64,000 bases of DNA from Nodularia spumigena CCY9414 (GTDB lineage: Bacteria; Cyanobacteriota; Cyanobacteriia; Cyanobacteriales; Nostocaceae), in NCBI RefSeq assembly GCF_000340565.2, contig NZ_CP007203.1:1947545-2011544 (forward strand). Direction: 5' to 3'. The notes under the pieces were generated by a model. The model had not been told where the DNA came from. It did no database searches and saw only the letters and a list, made by a program, of their open reading frames with translations. Below, piece by piece: positions 17,887-28,868 of the stretch (its first letter is position 1; every line of letters starts with the position of its first letter). A program made the translations under genes and the position numbers.

Positions 17887-17905
17887 ACACTCCCCACTCC
17901 CTTCA

Positions 17906-19339
17906 CTAACGATGCCAGCGAGTACCATCACGGCTATCAATTAATGTAATACCTTCTGCTTGTAATTGGTCACGAATGCGATCGCTTTCGGCAAAATTCT
18001 TGGATTTTCGGGCGGCTTGTCGTTGTTGAATCAAGTTCTCAATTTCGGCATCACTTAAACCCTCTATTATAGCATTTTCCGCTTCTGGTTGGGCGACTAA
18101 ACCGAAGACTTCTGCTAAAATAACCAGGGTTTGCCATTGTTTTTGTAACTCTTCTGGAGATGTTTCGGTTTTTCCTTGATGCACAATTATATTTCCTTGG
18201 CGGCGCAGTTCCTTGGCTAGTTCAAACAAGACTGCTAAACCACCGGGAAAATTAAAGTCATCATTTACAGCTTCTTGGAAACGCTGAATGTGAATTTCCG
18301 AAGTTAGCTTTTCCCCACTCCCCACTCCCCCATATTCATAGCCAAAAAGTAAACCTTCTTTGAGGGTATGCCAGCCATTCGTTGCAGCTGCGATCGCATC
18401 GTCGGTAAAATCTATAGGTTTCCTATATTGCGCCATCAGCACAAATAACCGCACTGCCATTGGCTCAACGCCTCTATCTAGCAAGTCGCGAATGGTGGTA
18501 AAATTGCCCAAGGATTTGGACATTTTTTCACCATCAACTTTGACCATGCCGTTATGTAGCCAGTAAGTCGCTAGGGGTTTACCTGTGACTGCTTCTGATT
18601 GGGCAATTTCGTTTTCATGGTGGGGGAAAATTAAGTCAGCACCACCAGCGTGAATGTCTATGGTATCACCCAGGCGATCGCGCACCATTGCCGAGCATTC
18701 AATATGCCATCCCGGACGACCTGCGCCCCAAGATGATTCCCAAGCGGGTTCTCCTGGTTTCGCGGCTTTCCACAGGGCAAAATCAAAAGGGTCTTTCTTT
18801 TTCTGATATTCTGGATCTTCTACTTGTACGCGCTCGCTCGCTCCGGCTTGCATATCTTCCAGTTTGCGCCCAGAAAGCTTACCATATTCATTAAACTGCC
18901 GGACTGCATAGTAAACATCACCGTCAGCAGGGTAAGCAAAACCTTTATTTTCCAACTCATGAATTAAGCGCTGAATGCCATTCATGGTATGAGTCGCACG
19001 GGGATATTCATCAGCTGGTTTAATTCCCAACCGTCCCATATCCTCAAAATAGGCGTTGATATAACGTTCCGCCACAGCTTCCATCGATGAGTGTTCTTCG
19101 CGCGAACGCTTGAGAATTTTGTCATCAATATCGGTAAAATTTTGGATATAACGCACCTCATAACCGATAAACTGGAGGTATCGACGCACTACATCCCACA
19201 CTATACAAGCTCTGGCATGACCCAAATGGCAGTAATCATACACCGTCACACCGCAGTAGTACATTTTAACCTTACCTGGTTCCACTGTGGCGAATGCTTC
19301 TTGACGACGGGTGAGAGTATTGTAAAGAGTTAGGGTCAT
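17906..19339 (-). CDS. cysS: Cysteinyl-tRNA synthetase
   Basis: Class I aminoacyl-tRNA synthetase of 477 aa. Zinc ligand Cys29 and the HIGH-equivalent HLGH (38-41) are in [16 protein letters not shown], with GWHIECSAM and [15 protein letters not shown] in the middle, KMSKS near 270 and the anticodon-binding C-terminus. A GGGGAGT STRR has entered the frame at about 18310-18335 and encodes GGVGSGEK between two helices after LLFGYEY, without breaking the frame. It starts [16 protein letters not shown] at 19339. Confidence 0.97.
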   Translation of the reverse strand: MTLTLYNTLTRRQEAFATVEPGKVKMYYCGVTVYDYCHLGHARACIVWDVVRRYLQFIGYEVRYIQNFTDIDDKILKRSREEHSSMEAVAERYINAYFEDMGRLGIKPADEYPRATHTMNGIQRLIHELENKGFAYPADGDVYYAVRQFNEYGKLSGRKLEDMQAGASERVQVEDPEYQKKKDPFDFALWKAAKPGEPAWESSWGAGRPGWHIECSAMVRDRLGDTIDIHAGGADLIFPHHENEIAQSEAVTGKPLATYWLHNGMVKVDGEKMSKSLGNFTTIRDLLDRGVEPMAVRLFVLMAQYRKPIDFTDDAIAAATNGWHTLKEGLLFGYEYGGVGSGEKLTSEIHIQRFQEAVNDDFNFPGGLAVLFELAKELRRQGNIIVHQGKTETSPEELQKQWQTLVILAEVFGLVAQPEAENAIIEGLSDAEIENLIQQRQAARKSKNFAESDRIRDQLQAEGITLIDSRDGTRWHR

Positions 19340-19677
19340 ACGATTTTAGATTTTAGATTTTAGATTAAGGGGCTTAACAATTTTAGACTGGGGTTAGCCA
19401 AGGGTATGCAGCGCAGCGATGTAGTTTCGATTGATTCCACAGACAAATCAGGGGGCTTGTAGCAGCAAGTATTGGTCATAACAGAATAATTATGAAATCT
19501 GGAGATAGGTAATAATAGGGGAAAATAGATAAAATTATAGTCCATTATCCCTATGCTAGTACGGCCAGGCAGAAATAAACCATCCCTTCCCGAAAAATGA
19601 ACCCCTGATGGTATCGTAATTACGAATTACGAATTACATTCATATTTTCTGACTTTTTGATACTTCATAACAGCGCT
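19340..19677. other. Gap with two STRR arrays between divergent cysS and COG0523 gene
   Basis: It contains (GATTTTA)n at 19340-19367 and (TAATTACG)n at 19613-19636. The reverse frame at 19360-19545 has no recognisable domain. Divergent promoters must lie here, but no clear -10/-35 pair is visible. Confidence 0.5.
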
Positions 19678-20745
19678 ATGCAATCAGTAGTTACTTCCGA
19701 ATCTACAGCAATGGATGCACCCAAGCAAGGAATGCCAGTTACAATTATTACTGGTTTTCTTGGTAGTGGCAAAACAACTTTATTGAATCATATCCTCACT
19801 AATCAACAAGGTTTAAAAACTGCGGTATTAGTGAATGAATTTGGAGAAATTGGCATTGATAATGAGCTAATTGTCTCCACAGAGGAGAACATGGTAGCTC
19901 TGAGCAACGGTTGTATTTGCTGCACTATTAATAATGATTTAGTCGATGCAGTTTACAAAGTTTTAGAACGCCAAGAAAATCTCGATTATTTGGTGGTAGA
20001 AACCACGGGTTTGGCTGACCCGTTACCAGTGGCTTTAACCTTTCTCGGTACAGAATTAAGAGATTTAACCCGACTCGATTCCATTATCACTGTAGTAGAT
20101 GCAGCTAACTACAGCCTGGATTTATTTAACTCTCAGGCGGCATATAGTCAAATCGCCTATGGTGATATCATTATCCTCAACAAAGCAGATTTGGTTGATG
20201 AAGCGGCTTTGAATGATTTGGAACGAAAAATCAATGAAATCAAAGAAGGTGCTAGAATTATCCGTAGCGAGCGATCGCAAGTTCCACTACCTTTAATTCT
20301 CAGCGTGGGTTTGTTTGCATCAGACAAGTATTTTGACGAAGTTGATAAACATAATCACGACCATGAACACCACGATCATGATCACTCAAAATGCGAACAC
20401 GATCATGATCATGAACACCACCATCATGAGCATTCCCACCATTTAGAAAATGATGGTTTTACTTCCATATCTTTCCAAAGTAACCAGCCTTTTTCAATCA
20501 GAAAATTTCAGTATTTCTTAGATAATGAATTACCCGCAAATATTTTCCGGGCTAAAGGAATTCTTTGGTTTGAGGAAAGTCCCAATCGTCATATTTTCCA
20601 CCTGTGTGGTAAACGTTTTACTTTAGATGATGATCAATGGCAAGATACACCGAAAACGCAGTTAGTGCTAATTGGTCAAAATTTAGATCGTGAAACTCTG
20701 ATGTCTCAGTTAGAAAATTGCCTTTCCGTTCCTTCTATAAACTAA
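19678..20745 (+). CDS. COG0523 (CobW/ZNG) GTPase metallochaperone with histidine-rich region
   Basis: G3E-type GTPase. Walker A is GFLGSGKTTL (about residue 26), the metal-binding GCICC motif is near 80, VETTGLADP is the switch/Walker B region, and NKADLVD is the G4 motif. A His/Asp-rich stretch between the GTPase and C-terminal CobW domains (DNA 20340-20445: NHDHEHHDHDHSK, then many HDHEHHHH-type repeats) points to zinc or nickel/cobalt binding. The known role of the family is metal insertion into target proteins, often under zinc limitation. The open frame extends to a TTG at 19657, but the ATG at 19678 is better. It is not linked to cobalamin genes here, so a zinc or general chaperone role is the safer reading. 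Confidence 0.88.
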   Translation: MQSVVTSESTAMDAPKQGMPVTIITGFLGSGKTTLLNHILTNQQGLKTAVLVNEFGEIGIDNELIVSTEENMVALSNGCICCTINNDLVDAVYKVLERQENLDYLVVETTGLADPLPVALTFLGTELRDLTRLDSIITVVDAANYSLDLFNSQAAYSQIAYGDIIILNKADLVDEAALNDLERKINEIKEGARIIRSERSQVPLPLILSVGLFASDKYFDEVDKHNHDHEHHDHDHSKCEHDHDHEHHHHEHSHHLENDGFTSISFQSNQPFSIRKFQYFLDNELPANIFRAKGILWFEESPNRHIFHLCGKRFTLDDDQWQDTPKTQLVLIGQNLDRETLMSQLENCLSVPSIN

Positions 20746-20755
20746 AATTTTAACT

Positions 20756-20800
20756 CAGTTAACAGTTAACTGATAACTGATAACTGTTAACTGTTAACTG
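20756..20800. terminator. 15-bp perfect palindrome between convergent genes (STRR-built)
   Basis: Arms CAGTTAACAGTTAAC and GTTAACTGTTAACTG with a 15-nt loop, made of AGTTAAC/TGATAAC heptamers. It sits between the convergent COG0523 and SagB genes, where it could act as a bidirectional terminator, although no long U tract follows. Confidence 0.5.
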
Positions 20801-20801
20801 A

Positions 20802-22334
20802 TTACCTTGGTCTTCCCAGAGTGGTTACATATATCACAGCTTCATCAGCCGGAATGCCTAAAATCTCATTTACTTGGTCGTCAAAGAAGCCACCGATCCC
20901 ACTGACACCTAAACTCAGGTTAGTTGCGGCTAAATTCAACCGTTGTCCTAAATGTCCAGCATCCATGTGTAAATAACGGTAAACGCGATCGCCATATTGT
21001 GCGATCGCTGATTTAAGATCAGCCGTATGAAACAGCACGGCAGCTGCATCTCGCCCTAAATCTTGCCCCAAGCAGAGAAAGTGTAACTCACGCCGAAAGT
21101 TTTTAAAGCGAATTTGTCGTAATTCTTGGGCTTTGGGTGCGTAATAATAACAGCCAGATTCCAGACCTTTCACCCCACTCACAGCAATAAATGTTTCAAT
21201 TAAATTCAGGTCAAAGTAGTCTGGACAAGTATCTAAACCCTGGTCGAGATAATTTTGTGGTTGATAGGTGAAATCCAGTAAGCTTTTGAGTTCATCGAAG
21301 CTTAAATCATCACCACTGTAGGCGCGGGTAGAACGGCGCTTATACATGGTATTTTCCAAATCTGACAGTTTTGCTCCCCAGGAAATCGGCGTGGTAGCCG
21401 TGGGGATTTTCAGACAGAAAGGAAAATTGTATTTATCCTCCACAAATTTCTCTGGCTTCACCCTTGGTAAATTCAGCTTACCAGTGACACCTGCTTCAAT
21501 TTGGGTGCGACAATGAAAATATTTCAGCAGTTCACCATCGGGAATTGGCGGATAATTAGTTTCGCAGGCTGAAGGTAAGGCTGTACATCCGAGGGGTAAA
21601 TTTTGTTGGATATCTAATAAGTCTGCCAGAGGCAGGACAGCGATCGCACCTTCTTGTTGCGAATCTATATAAAGTAAATCATTGATAGCTTCATCCACAA
21701 AACCACCAATCAAGTGTGGGCGATAGTCATTCATCGCCCCAGCTAGCTCAATATTGCCCAGCAGATGCCCCGTATCTAAAAATATGCGACGATAGGCTCT
21801 ATCTTCATATCGCCATGCTGAACGATAAAAAACCCCAGTTATGACAATTGCCAATTGGGTATTTTCAATGGCTGGATGCCAAAAACAAGCTTCTTGCAAA
21901 CTTTGCCAAACATCACTTTCCCAATAGTGCATCAGGGAATGAGTCCGACATTGGTAATTATATAATCCCGGTGGTAATAACGGCGTACCACGGGAAACTA
22001 GATACACTTCCGCCGGATATAACCCCCCCGCACTGGGTGCTGCTCGTAAATATACCGCACTCCCCATTGAAGGCATTCTTGCCGTTAGTCCGTAACTGCG
22101 GAATAATAAACGTGAAAGTCTTTGCCACCATTGAGCATCTGGGTTATGAGCAAATGTCTCTGATGTGTCTTGGATATAGGGTTTGAGGTCAAAAGTTGTC
22201 CCAATTTTGTACTCTTTAAACGGTACTGGCTGTTTAGCCCAGTCTAACCCCTGAGATTTAGAGGCTAAAGTCTCAGGATCGTATTTAGTCCGTTCATGGT
22301 AGTGTTGAGCGATGGATTCGCGTAGTTCTGGCAT
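20802..22334 (-). CDS. SagB/ThcOx-type nitroreductase-fold oxidoreductase (two domains)
   Basis: A 510-aa FMN-dependent oxidoreductase with two nitroreductase-like halves. The first has RAAPSAGGLYPAEVYLV and FLDTGHLLGNIELAG. The second has MYKRRSTRAYSGDDLSFDELKSLLDF and YRYLHMDAGHLGQRLNLAA. SagB/ThcOx enzymes oxidise azolines in modified peptides, but the stand-alone cyanobacterial form with no cyclodehydratase or precursor gene nearby has no established substrate. It starts MPELRESIAQHYHERTKYDPET, which fits homologues. Confidence 0.85.
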   Translation of the reverse strand: MPELRESIAQHYHERTKYDPETLASKSQGLDWAKQPVPFKEYKIGTTFDLKPYIQDTSETFAHNPDAQWWQRLSRLLFRSYGLTARMPSMGSAVYLRAAPSAGGLYPAEVYLVSRGTPLLPPGLYNYQCRTHSLMHYWESDVWQSLQEACFWHPAIENTQLAIVITGVFYRSAWRYEDRAYRRIFLDTGHLLGNIELAGAMNDYRPHLIGGFVDEAINDLLYIDSQQEGAIAVLPLADLLDIQQNLPLGCTALPSACETNYPPIPDGELLKYFHCRTQIEAGVTGKLNLPRVKPEKFVEDKYNFPFCLKIPTATTPISWGAKLSDLENTMYKRRSTRAYSGDDLSFDELKSLLDFTYQPQNYLDQGLDTCPDYFDLNLIETFIAVSGVKGLESGCYYYAPKAQELRQIRFKNFRRELHFLCLGQDLGRDAAAVLFHTADLKSAIAQYGDRVYRYLHMDAGHLGQRLNLAATNLSLGVSGIGGFFDDQVNEILGIPADEAVIYVTTLGRPR

Positions 22335-22753
22335 ATTATTTTCAATACTCTTGGCTTTCTCCTTTTGATCTTGGCATTCATCAGCCTCATTGTTTCGTGT
22401 TAATTAGTACAAACTGCAAACTCATTATGTGATGTCTGGTGAATCCTCGTAGATTAGGAAAGAATGAACCACGTTCGCGTTAGCGTCTCCCCTTCTCCCA
22501 AAGGGAGAGGCTAGCGCCAAGGGAGAAGGAACGAAGAACACGTTCGCGTTAGCGTCTCCCCTTGGGAGAAGGAAAGAGGGTTTGAGAGATATTTTGCGTA
22601 AGTCCTGTAGATACTTGGCTTTAAAGCGATTCAATGCATAATTATATTCTTTAAATAGTTTTCTGTTCAATAAACCCCTCCAGAGATGAATTGCCAAAAA
22701 TCCCAGAGCAGTCAATAAATTAAGTAATGGTACTGCAAACTAAAACTAGAAGC
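22335..22753. other. Repeat-rich gap between divergent SagB and aldo/keto reductase genes
   Basis: Two direct copies of ACGTTCGCGTTAGCGTCTCC (from 22471 and 22539), each followed by a GGGAGAAGG/CCTTCTCCC palindrome. A solo TTGCGTAAGTCCT (22592-22604) equals one terminus of the MITE at 52123. The reverse open frame through it (22425-22715) is mostly translated repeat, so I do not call it. Confidence 0.6.
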
Positions 22754-23623
22754 ATGGAAACCAAACAACTAGGAAACACAGGTGTATACGTGAGTGCAAT
22801 CGGCCTAGGTGGAATGCCCATGTCAATATACGATCGCCCGCCGGAATCCCAATCAATCGCCGTCATACATCGCGCCTTAGATTTAGGCATTACATTTATT
22901 GATACTGCTGACTCTTACTGCAAAGATGAATCAGACAAACACCACAACGAGCGACTCATTCACCAAGCACTGACAAGTTACCAAGGTGATATCAGCCAAG
23001 TAATTGTTGCTACCAAAGGCGGTTTGATGCGTCCCGATGGTAGTTGGGGACGTAACGGCAACCCAGAACATTTGCGTCAAACAATTCGGGAAAGTTTTGA
23101 GATTTTCGGAGGAGACAAACCCATTGATTTGTGGCAATACCATTCTCCAGATCCTAACTATACCATAGAAGCATCCCTGACACCAGCTAAAGAAGCAGTA
23201 GAAGCAGGTTTGATTCGATTTGTGGGAGTTTCTAACTTTTCTGTCGAACAAATTAAACAAGCGCGGGATGTAGTGGATATTGTCTCTGTGCAGAATCAAT
23301 ACAGTCCTTGGCACAGACAGCCAGAAACCGATGGCGTGCTGCAATATTGTGAACAGGAAAACATCACCTTTTTGCCTTGGAGTCCCTTTGGGGGAATGCG
23401 TCGTCATGGAAACTTGCCAGATATTCAGGCGATCGCCCAAATAGCCCAAGAAAAAAACGTATCATTATACTGTATCGTCTTAGCATGGTTAAGTTCCAAA
23501 TCCCCCTGTATTCTGCCCATTCCTGGCGCTAGCAAAGTTTCCAGCATCGAAGACACAGTGACTGCTGTAAATGTCAAACTATCAGATGCACAAGTGCAAA
23601 AAATAAATCAAGCCACTTCTTGA
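22754..23623 (+). CDS. Aldo/keto reductase
   Basis: NAD(P)H-dependent oxidoreductase of about 289 aa. It opens METKQLGNTGVYVSAIGLGGMP, has the catalytic Asp in FIDTADSYC, GLIRFVGVSNFS, and a C-terminal IPIPGASKVSSIEDT cofactor-binding loop. The active-site Tyr of typical AKRs falls at the TADSYC position, and the following residues KDESDKHHNE depart from the usual YG.G.sE. The substrate is unknown. The frame opens at an ATG at 22727, giving nine more residues, but homology begins at 22754. Confidence 0.88.
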   Translation: METKQLGNTGVYVSAIGLGGMPMSIYDRPPESQSIAVIHRALDLGITFIDTADSYCKDESDKHHNERLIHQALTSYQGDISQVIVATKGGLMRPDGSWGRNGNPEHLRQTIRESFEIFGGDKPIDLWQYHSPDPNYTIEASLTPAKEAVEAGLIRFVGVSNFSVEQIKQARDVVDIVSVQNQYSPWHRQPETDGVLQYCEQENITFLPWSPFGGMRRHGNLPDIQAIAQIAQEKNVSLYCIVLAWLSSKSPCILPIPGASKVSSIEDTVTAVNVKLSDAQVQKINQATS

Positions 23624-23632
23624 CCAGTTATC

Positions 23633-23659
23633 AGTTATCAGTTATCAGTTATCAGTTAA
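23633..23659 (+). repeat. STRR (CAGTTAT)n
   Basis: Four tandem CAGTTAT heptamers just behind the aldo/keto reductase stop. A second short array (TGTTCAC) lies at about 23703-23728, before ilvC. Confidence 0.85.
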
Positions 23660-23773
23660 GAAACATAATTGGGTTTAAGTTCCTGACTCAATTGGTATGA
23701 TAACTGTTCACTGTTCACTGTCCACTGATTTAAGGTACAATCGAAAGCTGCTAATTAAAGACAATGCTGCTGA

Positions 23774-24781
<1,008 letters not shown>

Positions 24782-24788
24782 TATTAAT

Positions 24789-24818
24789 CTTGTGGGGTGG
24801 GCATCCTGCCCGCCCTTG
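24789..24818 (+). repeat. GGGTGGGCATCCTGCCCGCCC hairpin repeat (downstream of ilvC)
   Basis: A 9-bp stem with a 3-nt loop, preceded by TTGTG. It is one of seven copies in this window (1519, 10028, 24790, 33091, 34947, 43744 and 45396), always outside genes and often just after a stop codon. Confidence 0.8.
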
Positions 24819-24854
24819 CGTACCTACTCAGATAAAATATGTTGTAAGTCCTCA

Positions 24855-25268
24855 CTAGAGATAACCCAAAAAAGAATTTATCCTAAACACAGCATAACGG
24901 ACGCTTTTTTCATCAGTATATTCTGGATTAATGGGTATCTCATCGCAAGATTGCAGCACAATCACAGCCCGATAACGTTTACCATATTTAAATTGCTTGT
25001 CTTGAATATCCACACGGAGAATATTTTTTAGTGGTTCCTCGATAATTTGCTGAACACGTAAACTTTTTCGCTCTATAAATACCTGATTCAAACTTTTGTA
25101 GAAAATACAATTACTCACAGGTGTTGTTAATGCAACAGCACCAATAGCTATTTCAATTAACATACTTACATTTTTGAAAAACAGTAGGCGAAAATTTCCC
25201 CAGCAGTTAGTCCCCTTAAAATGGTTTCTTTGCCTGTGGTTACTGTTTTGGTAATTTGAATTGAGCAA
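24855..25268 (-). CDS. Hypothetical protein, possibly N-terminally truncated
   Basis: I do not recognise this 137-aa protein by name. From about residue 36 it has a hydrophobic stretch MLIEIAIGAVALTTPVSNCIF, then a soluble part with NILRVDIQDKQFKYGKRYRAVIVLQ and a C-terminal PINPEYTDEKSVRYAVFRI. The first 35 residues are polar and look like translated non-coding DNA. The compact C-terminal part, with its ordered beta-strand pattern, suggests a real family. It may start internally at the Met of VSMLIEIAIG, or be the tail of a larger membrane protein. Confidence 0.4.
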   Translation of the reverse strand: MLNSNYQNSNHRQRNHFKGTNCWGNFRLLFFKNVSMLIEIAIGAVALTTPVSNCIFYKSLNQVFIERKSLRVQQIIEEPLKNILRVDIQDKQFKYGKRYRAVIVLQSCDEIPINPEYTDEKSVRYAVFRINSFLGYL

Positions 25269-25668
25269 GTCCTAAGTTGACAATTTCATAGACAAAACTA
25301 TACTTATATTGACAAAAATCAATATATATTTTAGGAAAAAATCAACTACTTGATATATAATACGGTGATATCAAGTATTGAATTGAGACTATTGCCGACG
25401 CGAAAACCAAGCAATGATGGTGGTAGTCTTTTTCAGAAACTTAATTGGAACACAATCGCGTCTGGCTAAGGCGTGAAAGTCTACTGAGGGATAACTGCTC
25501 CCATGCTCCCGTTGAAGTAGAAAGTAAAGTCTAGTTTTGTCTAGGTTTTATATAGCAGCTACTGATATCCTTGCACCTGAGTGTAAGGCTGCAATTTTAC
25601 CTTGTCTGCAATTTCTAAACCTGCAAACACGATAATTTGTGAGAGTTGTGCTAAAGTTGCCTGCATAA
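25269..25668. other. 400-bp gap with a possible IS200/IS605 right-end remnant
   Basis: The stretch at about 25430-25530 (GGCGTGAAAGTCTACTGAGG, GATAACTGCTCCC and GCTCCCGTTGAAGTAG) resembles the hairpin-rich 3' end that follows tnpB genes in cyanobacterial IS605-type elements. No tnpB coding sequence remains. This rests on recall of the pattern only. Confidence 0.3.
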
Positions 25669-27072
25669 TTAAGCTGATGTGGCAAAATCCGGACGATGTT
25701 GAATCCAAGGATTTGCGGCTTCTAATTGCGCCGCCAGACTAATTAAAGTCGCTTCCGCCGCCGGCTTACCAATTAGCTGTACACTCATAGGTAAACCATT
25801 ACTATCAAATCCTACCGGAAGTGCGATCGCAGGTTGTCCGGTAGCATTAGAGGCTGGACAAGGTGCTACCCAGTGGACAATTTTCTGGAATGTCTCTTCT
25901 GGACTCAAATCAGCCCATTCTCCCACACGGATAGGTGAATGCAAATAAACTGGCAATACCAGTACATCTACGGTATCGAAAAACGCCACAATTTGCCTAG
26001 CTACTATCTGCATTTGGGAAACGGCGCGGAGATATTCACCCACAGAACCTGTGCGTGAGAACAGCAAACGATTCACTGGCTGTAACGCCTCAATGGGGAT
26101 TCCCGCAGCCGCTACCCCACCTTGCCAAACGATTTGAAACGGTTCTATTAAAGCACTGAAATCAGGGCATTTCTCGGCGATTGTGTTACCCATTTCGGCT
26201 AATAATTTGACTGTTTGCAGTACCCCTTGTTGACAATTTGCGTCAGCTTCTCCCAAGGGCGGAATATTTGTACTAAAGGCAATTCGCAAATTACCGAGTT
26301 TTTCTGTGGTAGCGGCGAGAAATGAGGGTTCTGGGTTGGGTAACCAGCAAGGATCACCCGTGACGTAGCCAGACATGACATCTAAAAGGGCAGCTGCATC
26401 AGCCACAGTCCGCCCAATCGGTCCATTGGTAGCAATTCCCGCCAATTGATTTCCTACCGGTGCATTAGTCACTCTACCCCGTGATGGTTTGATACCTACC
26501 AAACCACAGCAAGCCGCAGGTCCCCGCACTGAACCGCCACCATCGGAACCTTGAGCTACAGCACATAATCCGGCGGCTACGGCTGCTGCTGCGCCACCAC
26601 TGGAACCGCCGGGAGTGTATTCTAAATTCCAGGGGTTTCTGGCTGGGGTAAATCCCGTAGGTTCTGTGTAAGGAAATGAACCTAACTCTGAGGTGGCTGT
26701 TTTACCGAGAATAATAAATCCAGCTTGTTTAATCCGAGTTACTACTCCATCGTCGTAGTTAGGAATATTTTGTAATAATGCGGGATTACCGTAAGTACAC
26801 GGTATGCCCGCGACAGGATTTAGGTCTTTAATGGAAATCGGCACACCGAAAAATGGCGGTAGTTCTGAGGTAGTTGCTAGGGTTTCAGTTTTGACTTTAG
26901 CATCTGCGATCGCCAATTCTGCTGTCACCGTAAAGTAACTTCCTAATTGGGGGTTAAATTGGGAAATCCTTTCTAAATATAAATCCACCAACTCCAACGG
27001 CGACACTTCCCGACGACGAATTAAGTCCGCCAATTCTACTGCTGGGGTAAAAGCTAAATCAATTTTATTCAT
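25669..27072 (-). CDS. Amidase signature family protein
   Basis: A 467-aa Ser-Ser-Lys hydrolase. The catalytic Lys is in PISIKDLN (about residue 80), the amidase signature GGSSGGAAAAVAAGLCAVAQ contains the cis-Ser, and GSDGGGSVRGPAACCGLVGI contains the nucleophile Ser. It shares the fold of GatA, but there are no GatB/C neighbours and the C-terminal part is more like general amidases, so I do not call gatA. Substrate unknown. It starts MNKIDLAFTPAVELADLIRRRE. Confidence 0.88.
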   Translation of the reverse strand: MNKIDLAFTPAVELADLIRRREVSPLELVDLYLERISQFNPQLGSYFTVTAELAIADAKVKTETLATTSELPPFFGVPISIKDLNPVAGIPCTYGNPALLQNIPNYDDGVVTRIKQAGFIILGKTATSELGSFPYTEPTGFTPARNPWNLEYTPGGSSGGAAAAVAAGLCAVAQGSDGGGSVRGPAACCGLVGIKPSRGRVTNAPVGNQLAGIATNGPIGRTVADAAALLDVMSGYVTGDPCWLPNPEPSFLAATTEKLGNLRIAFSTNIPPLGEADANCQQGVLQTVKLLAEMGNTIAEKCPDFSALIEPFQIVWQGGVAAAGIPIEALQPVNRLLFSRTGSVGEYLRAVSQMQIVARQIVAFFDTVDVLVLPVYLHSPIRVGEWADLSPEETFQKIVHWVAPCPASNATGQPAIALPVGFDSNGLPMSVQLIGKPAAEATLISLAAQLEAANPWIQHRPDFATSA

Positions 27073-27298
27073 AAGTCAGTTGATGGGCTAGTTTGTCGGT
27101 TGCTGAAATTTTTCCCGAAAATTGTTACTTTCATCTATTTTCCGGGAATAATGTATTATATAGATCCTGAAATTTGTCAATCAATCACGAGAAAGAACTT
27201 TTTTCGGCGGTGTGAGATTTTTACTCAAATCATCAAGTCGCTGCATAGTTATTTTAATTGTTTCGCATAAACTTTCGACAAATACCCAAGGGATATTT

Positions 27299-28807
27299 AT
27301 GGCTAACCTCGAAAAAATTGTTAATGAACTCCCGCCACTTGTTCTGAGTCTGAAGTTAAATGTTGGTAATTCCGACGAAATTACGCCACAACTTGTGCTG
27401 ATAAATAATATTCATGTTCAACTACTTCACCTGCAAACAATCATTAATCAAGAACTCCAATTAACCAAACTGACGAATTTATCAACTCATACTCTGCCTC
27501 GTCTTGGTACAATAGCAAGTCTGTTTCTAGATGATAGTTTTGTGTTAGAAACAGAGAATAATGCTAAAAGCAAATATATCACCGCGAAATTCGGCAACCC
27601 AAATACAGAAATCTCAATTAATGACTTACAATCAAAAATTGGTTATTGGATAGAATGGGGTGAATTTCTTCGGGTTATATCCACAGATATTTTAAATGAA
27701 TCTCAATTAGTCAGTCAACTAAATTATCATCATCACCAGGTAAACTTATTTGCTGAATTTCAAAAAGTTAGTGAAAAATTAAAAATTAACTTAGCATTTA
27801 CCAACCTTCAGATTTTACAGAAACAAGTCGAGCAACTCAGGAATACTCACAAAGATGCTGTGGAGCTAAAAGAAAAATTAAATGCTATTTTTGATAGTAT
27901 TAATAACAGTCCTGACTTCTTAACAATTATTACAGGTGTATCATGTTTATGTGGTCAATCCGGCTTGACCTTAGAATGGTTGGATGATGACCAAGAATTA
28001 ATTGTATCTAGTGATGGTAAATTTCAAGAATTAACCGAAATTATCCTGGAATATCAAATATTCCAGGAAACCGTTGATACTTTAATTTACGACATTAACA
28101 CTTTAACGCAAAAAGCCGAGGAATTTCTCAACTATTTTCCCCCACAAACTCAGACAAAACCAGTTATTAATCATCAAGTAAAGGTAATACCAAGGTTTAG
28201 ATTCCCAAAAATATTTCATCCTATTGTGATTATAGCTTCAAGTTTATTAGTCTTAATTTTTAGTGGATGGATAATTAAGCCAAAAATTCCAGATATTCAG
28301 CAAGTTTTATTCAGTTCTAATCGGGAAGAAACCGCAGTTGCTAAATTTAAATCTGCTCTCAAACTGGGTCTAGAAGCTTCCGCGCTGGTGAAAAATCCGC
28401 CCTATCCTGTGATAGTATGGCAACAAGCAGAAACCAAATGGCAGCAAGCAATCGATTTATTAGCTAGTATTCCTGAAGGAACATCTGTTTATACTCAAGC
28501 AACTGGTAAATTGGTTCGTTATCGCCGGAACCGTATTGCTATTTATGAAAAAGTTCTCAGTGAACAGAAAGCAACAGAAGATTTGCAAACAGCCCAAAAA
28601 TTAGCAACAGAAGCTGCTTTTTTTGTGAAAAGTTCACCTCAGTCAGTGTTGGCTTTACAGCAAGCAAAAGACAAATGGGAACAAGCAATCAAGTTATTAG
28701 AAAATATTCCTCAAAGTACATCTATTTATCCAGAAGCTCAAGAAATTCTTCCTAGTTATAAAAGTAATTATGCAAGTATTAATATGATTATTCAAAGTTT
28801 ACAATAA
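27299..28807 (+). CDS. Membrane-anchored hypothetical protein with two C-terminal helical repeats
   Basis: A 502-aa protein beginning MANLEKIVNELPPLVLSLKL, preceded by AAGGGATATTT. The N-terminal 300 residues are soluble and rich in helix and coiled coil. One membrane segment (IVIIASSLLVLIFSGWII, about residue 310) follows. Then come two copies of a helical repeat, KFKSALKLGLEASALVKNPP..W..AE.KWQQAIDLLASIP and LQTAQKLATEAAFFVKSSPQ..AKDKWEQAIKLLENIP, each about 70 residues. This repeat is found in several cyanobacterial proteins of unknown function. The upstream frame back to 27212 is not needed. Confidence 0.7.
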   Translation: MANLEKIVNELPPLVLSLKLNVGNSDEITPQLVLINNIHVQLLHLQTIINQELQLTKLTNLSTHTLPRLGTIASLFLDDSFVLETENNAKSKYITAKFGNPNTEISINDLQSKIGYWIEWGEFLRVISTDILNESQLVSQLNYHHHQVNLFAEFQKVSEKLKINLAFTNLQILQKQVEQLRNTHKDAVELKEKLNAIFDSINNSPDFLTIITGVSCLCGQSGLTLEWLDDDQELIVSSDGKFQELTEIILEYQIFQETVDTLIYDINTLTQKAEEFLNYFPPQTQTKPVINHQVKVIPRFRFPKIFHPIVIIASSLLVLIFSGWIIKPKIPDIQQVLFSSNREETAVAKFKSALKLGLEASALVKNPPYPVIVWQQAETKWQQAIDLLASIPEGTSVYTQATGKLVRYRRNRIAIYEKVLSEQKATEDLQTAQKLATEAAFFVKSSPQSVLALQQAKDKWEQAIKLLENIPQSTSIYPEAQEILPSYKSNYASINMIIQSLQ

Positions 28808-28868
28808 TTTGTAGTCAAGCTTTTTTTATATGTTATAATTAAGTGTATCCTGCGGCATACGCTGATTA

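Noticed and set aside
22425-22715. Reverse open frame of 96 codons upstream of the aldo/keto reductase
   Set aside because: Half of it is translated from direct repeats (GDANANV twice), with no conserved features.
25669-27072. GatA subunit of the amidotransferase
   Set aside because: The amidase signature is shared, but there are no GatB/GatC neighbours and the C-terminal half looks like a general amidase.
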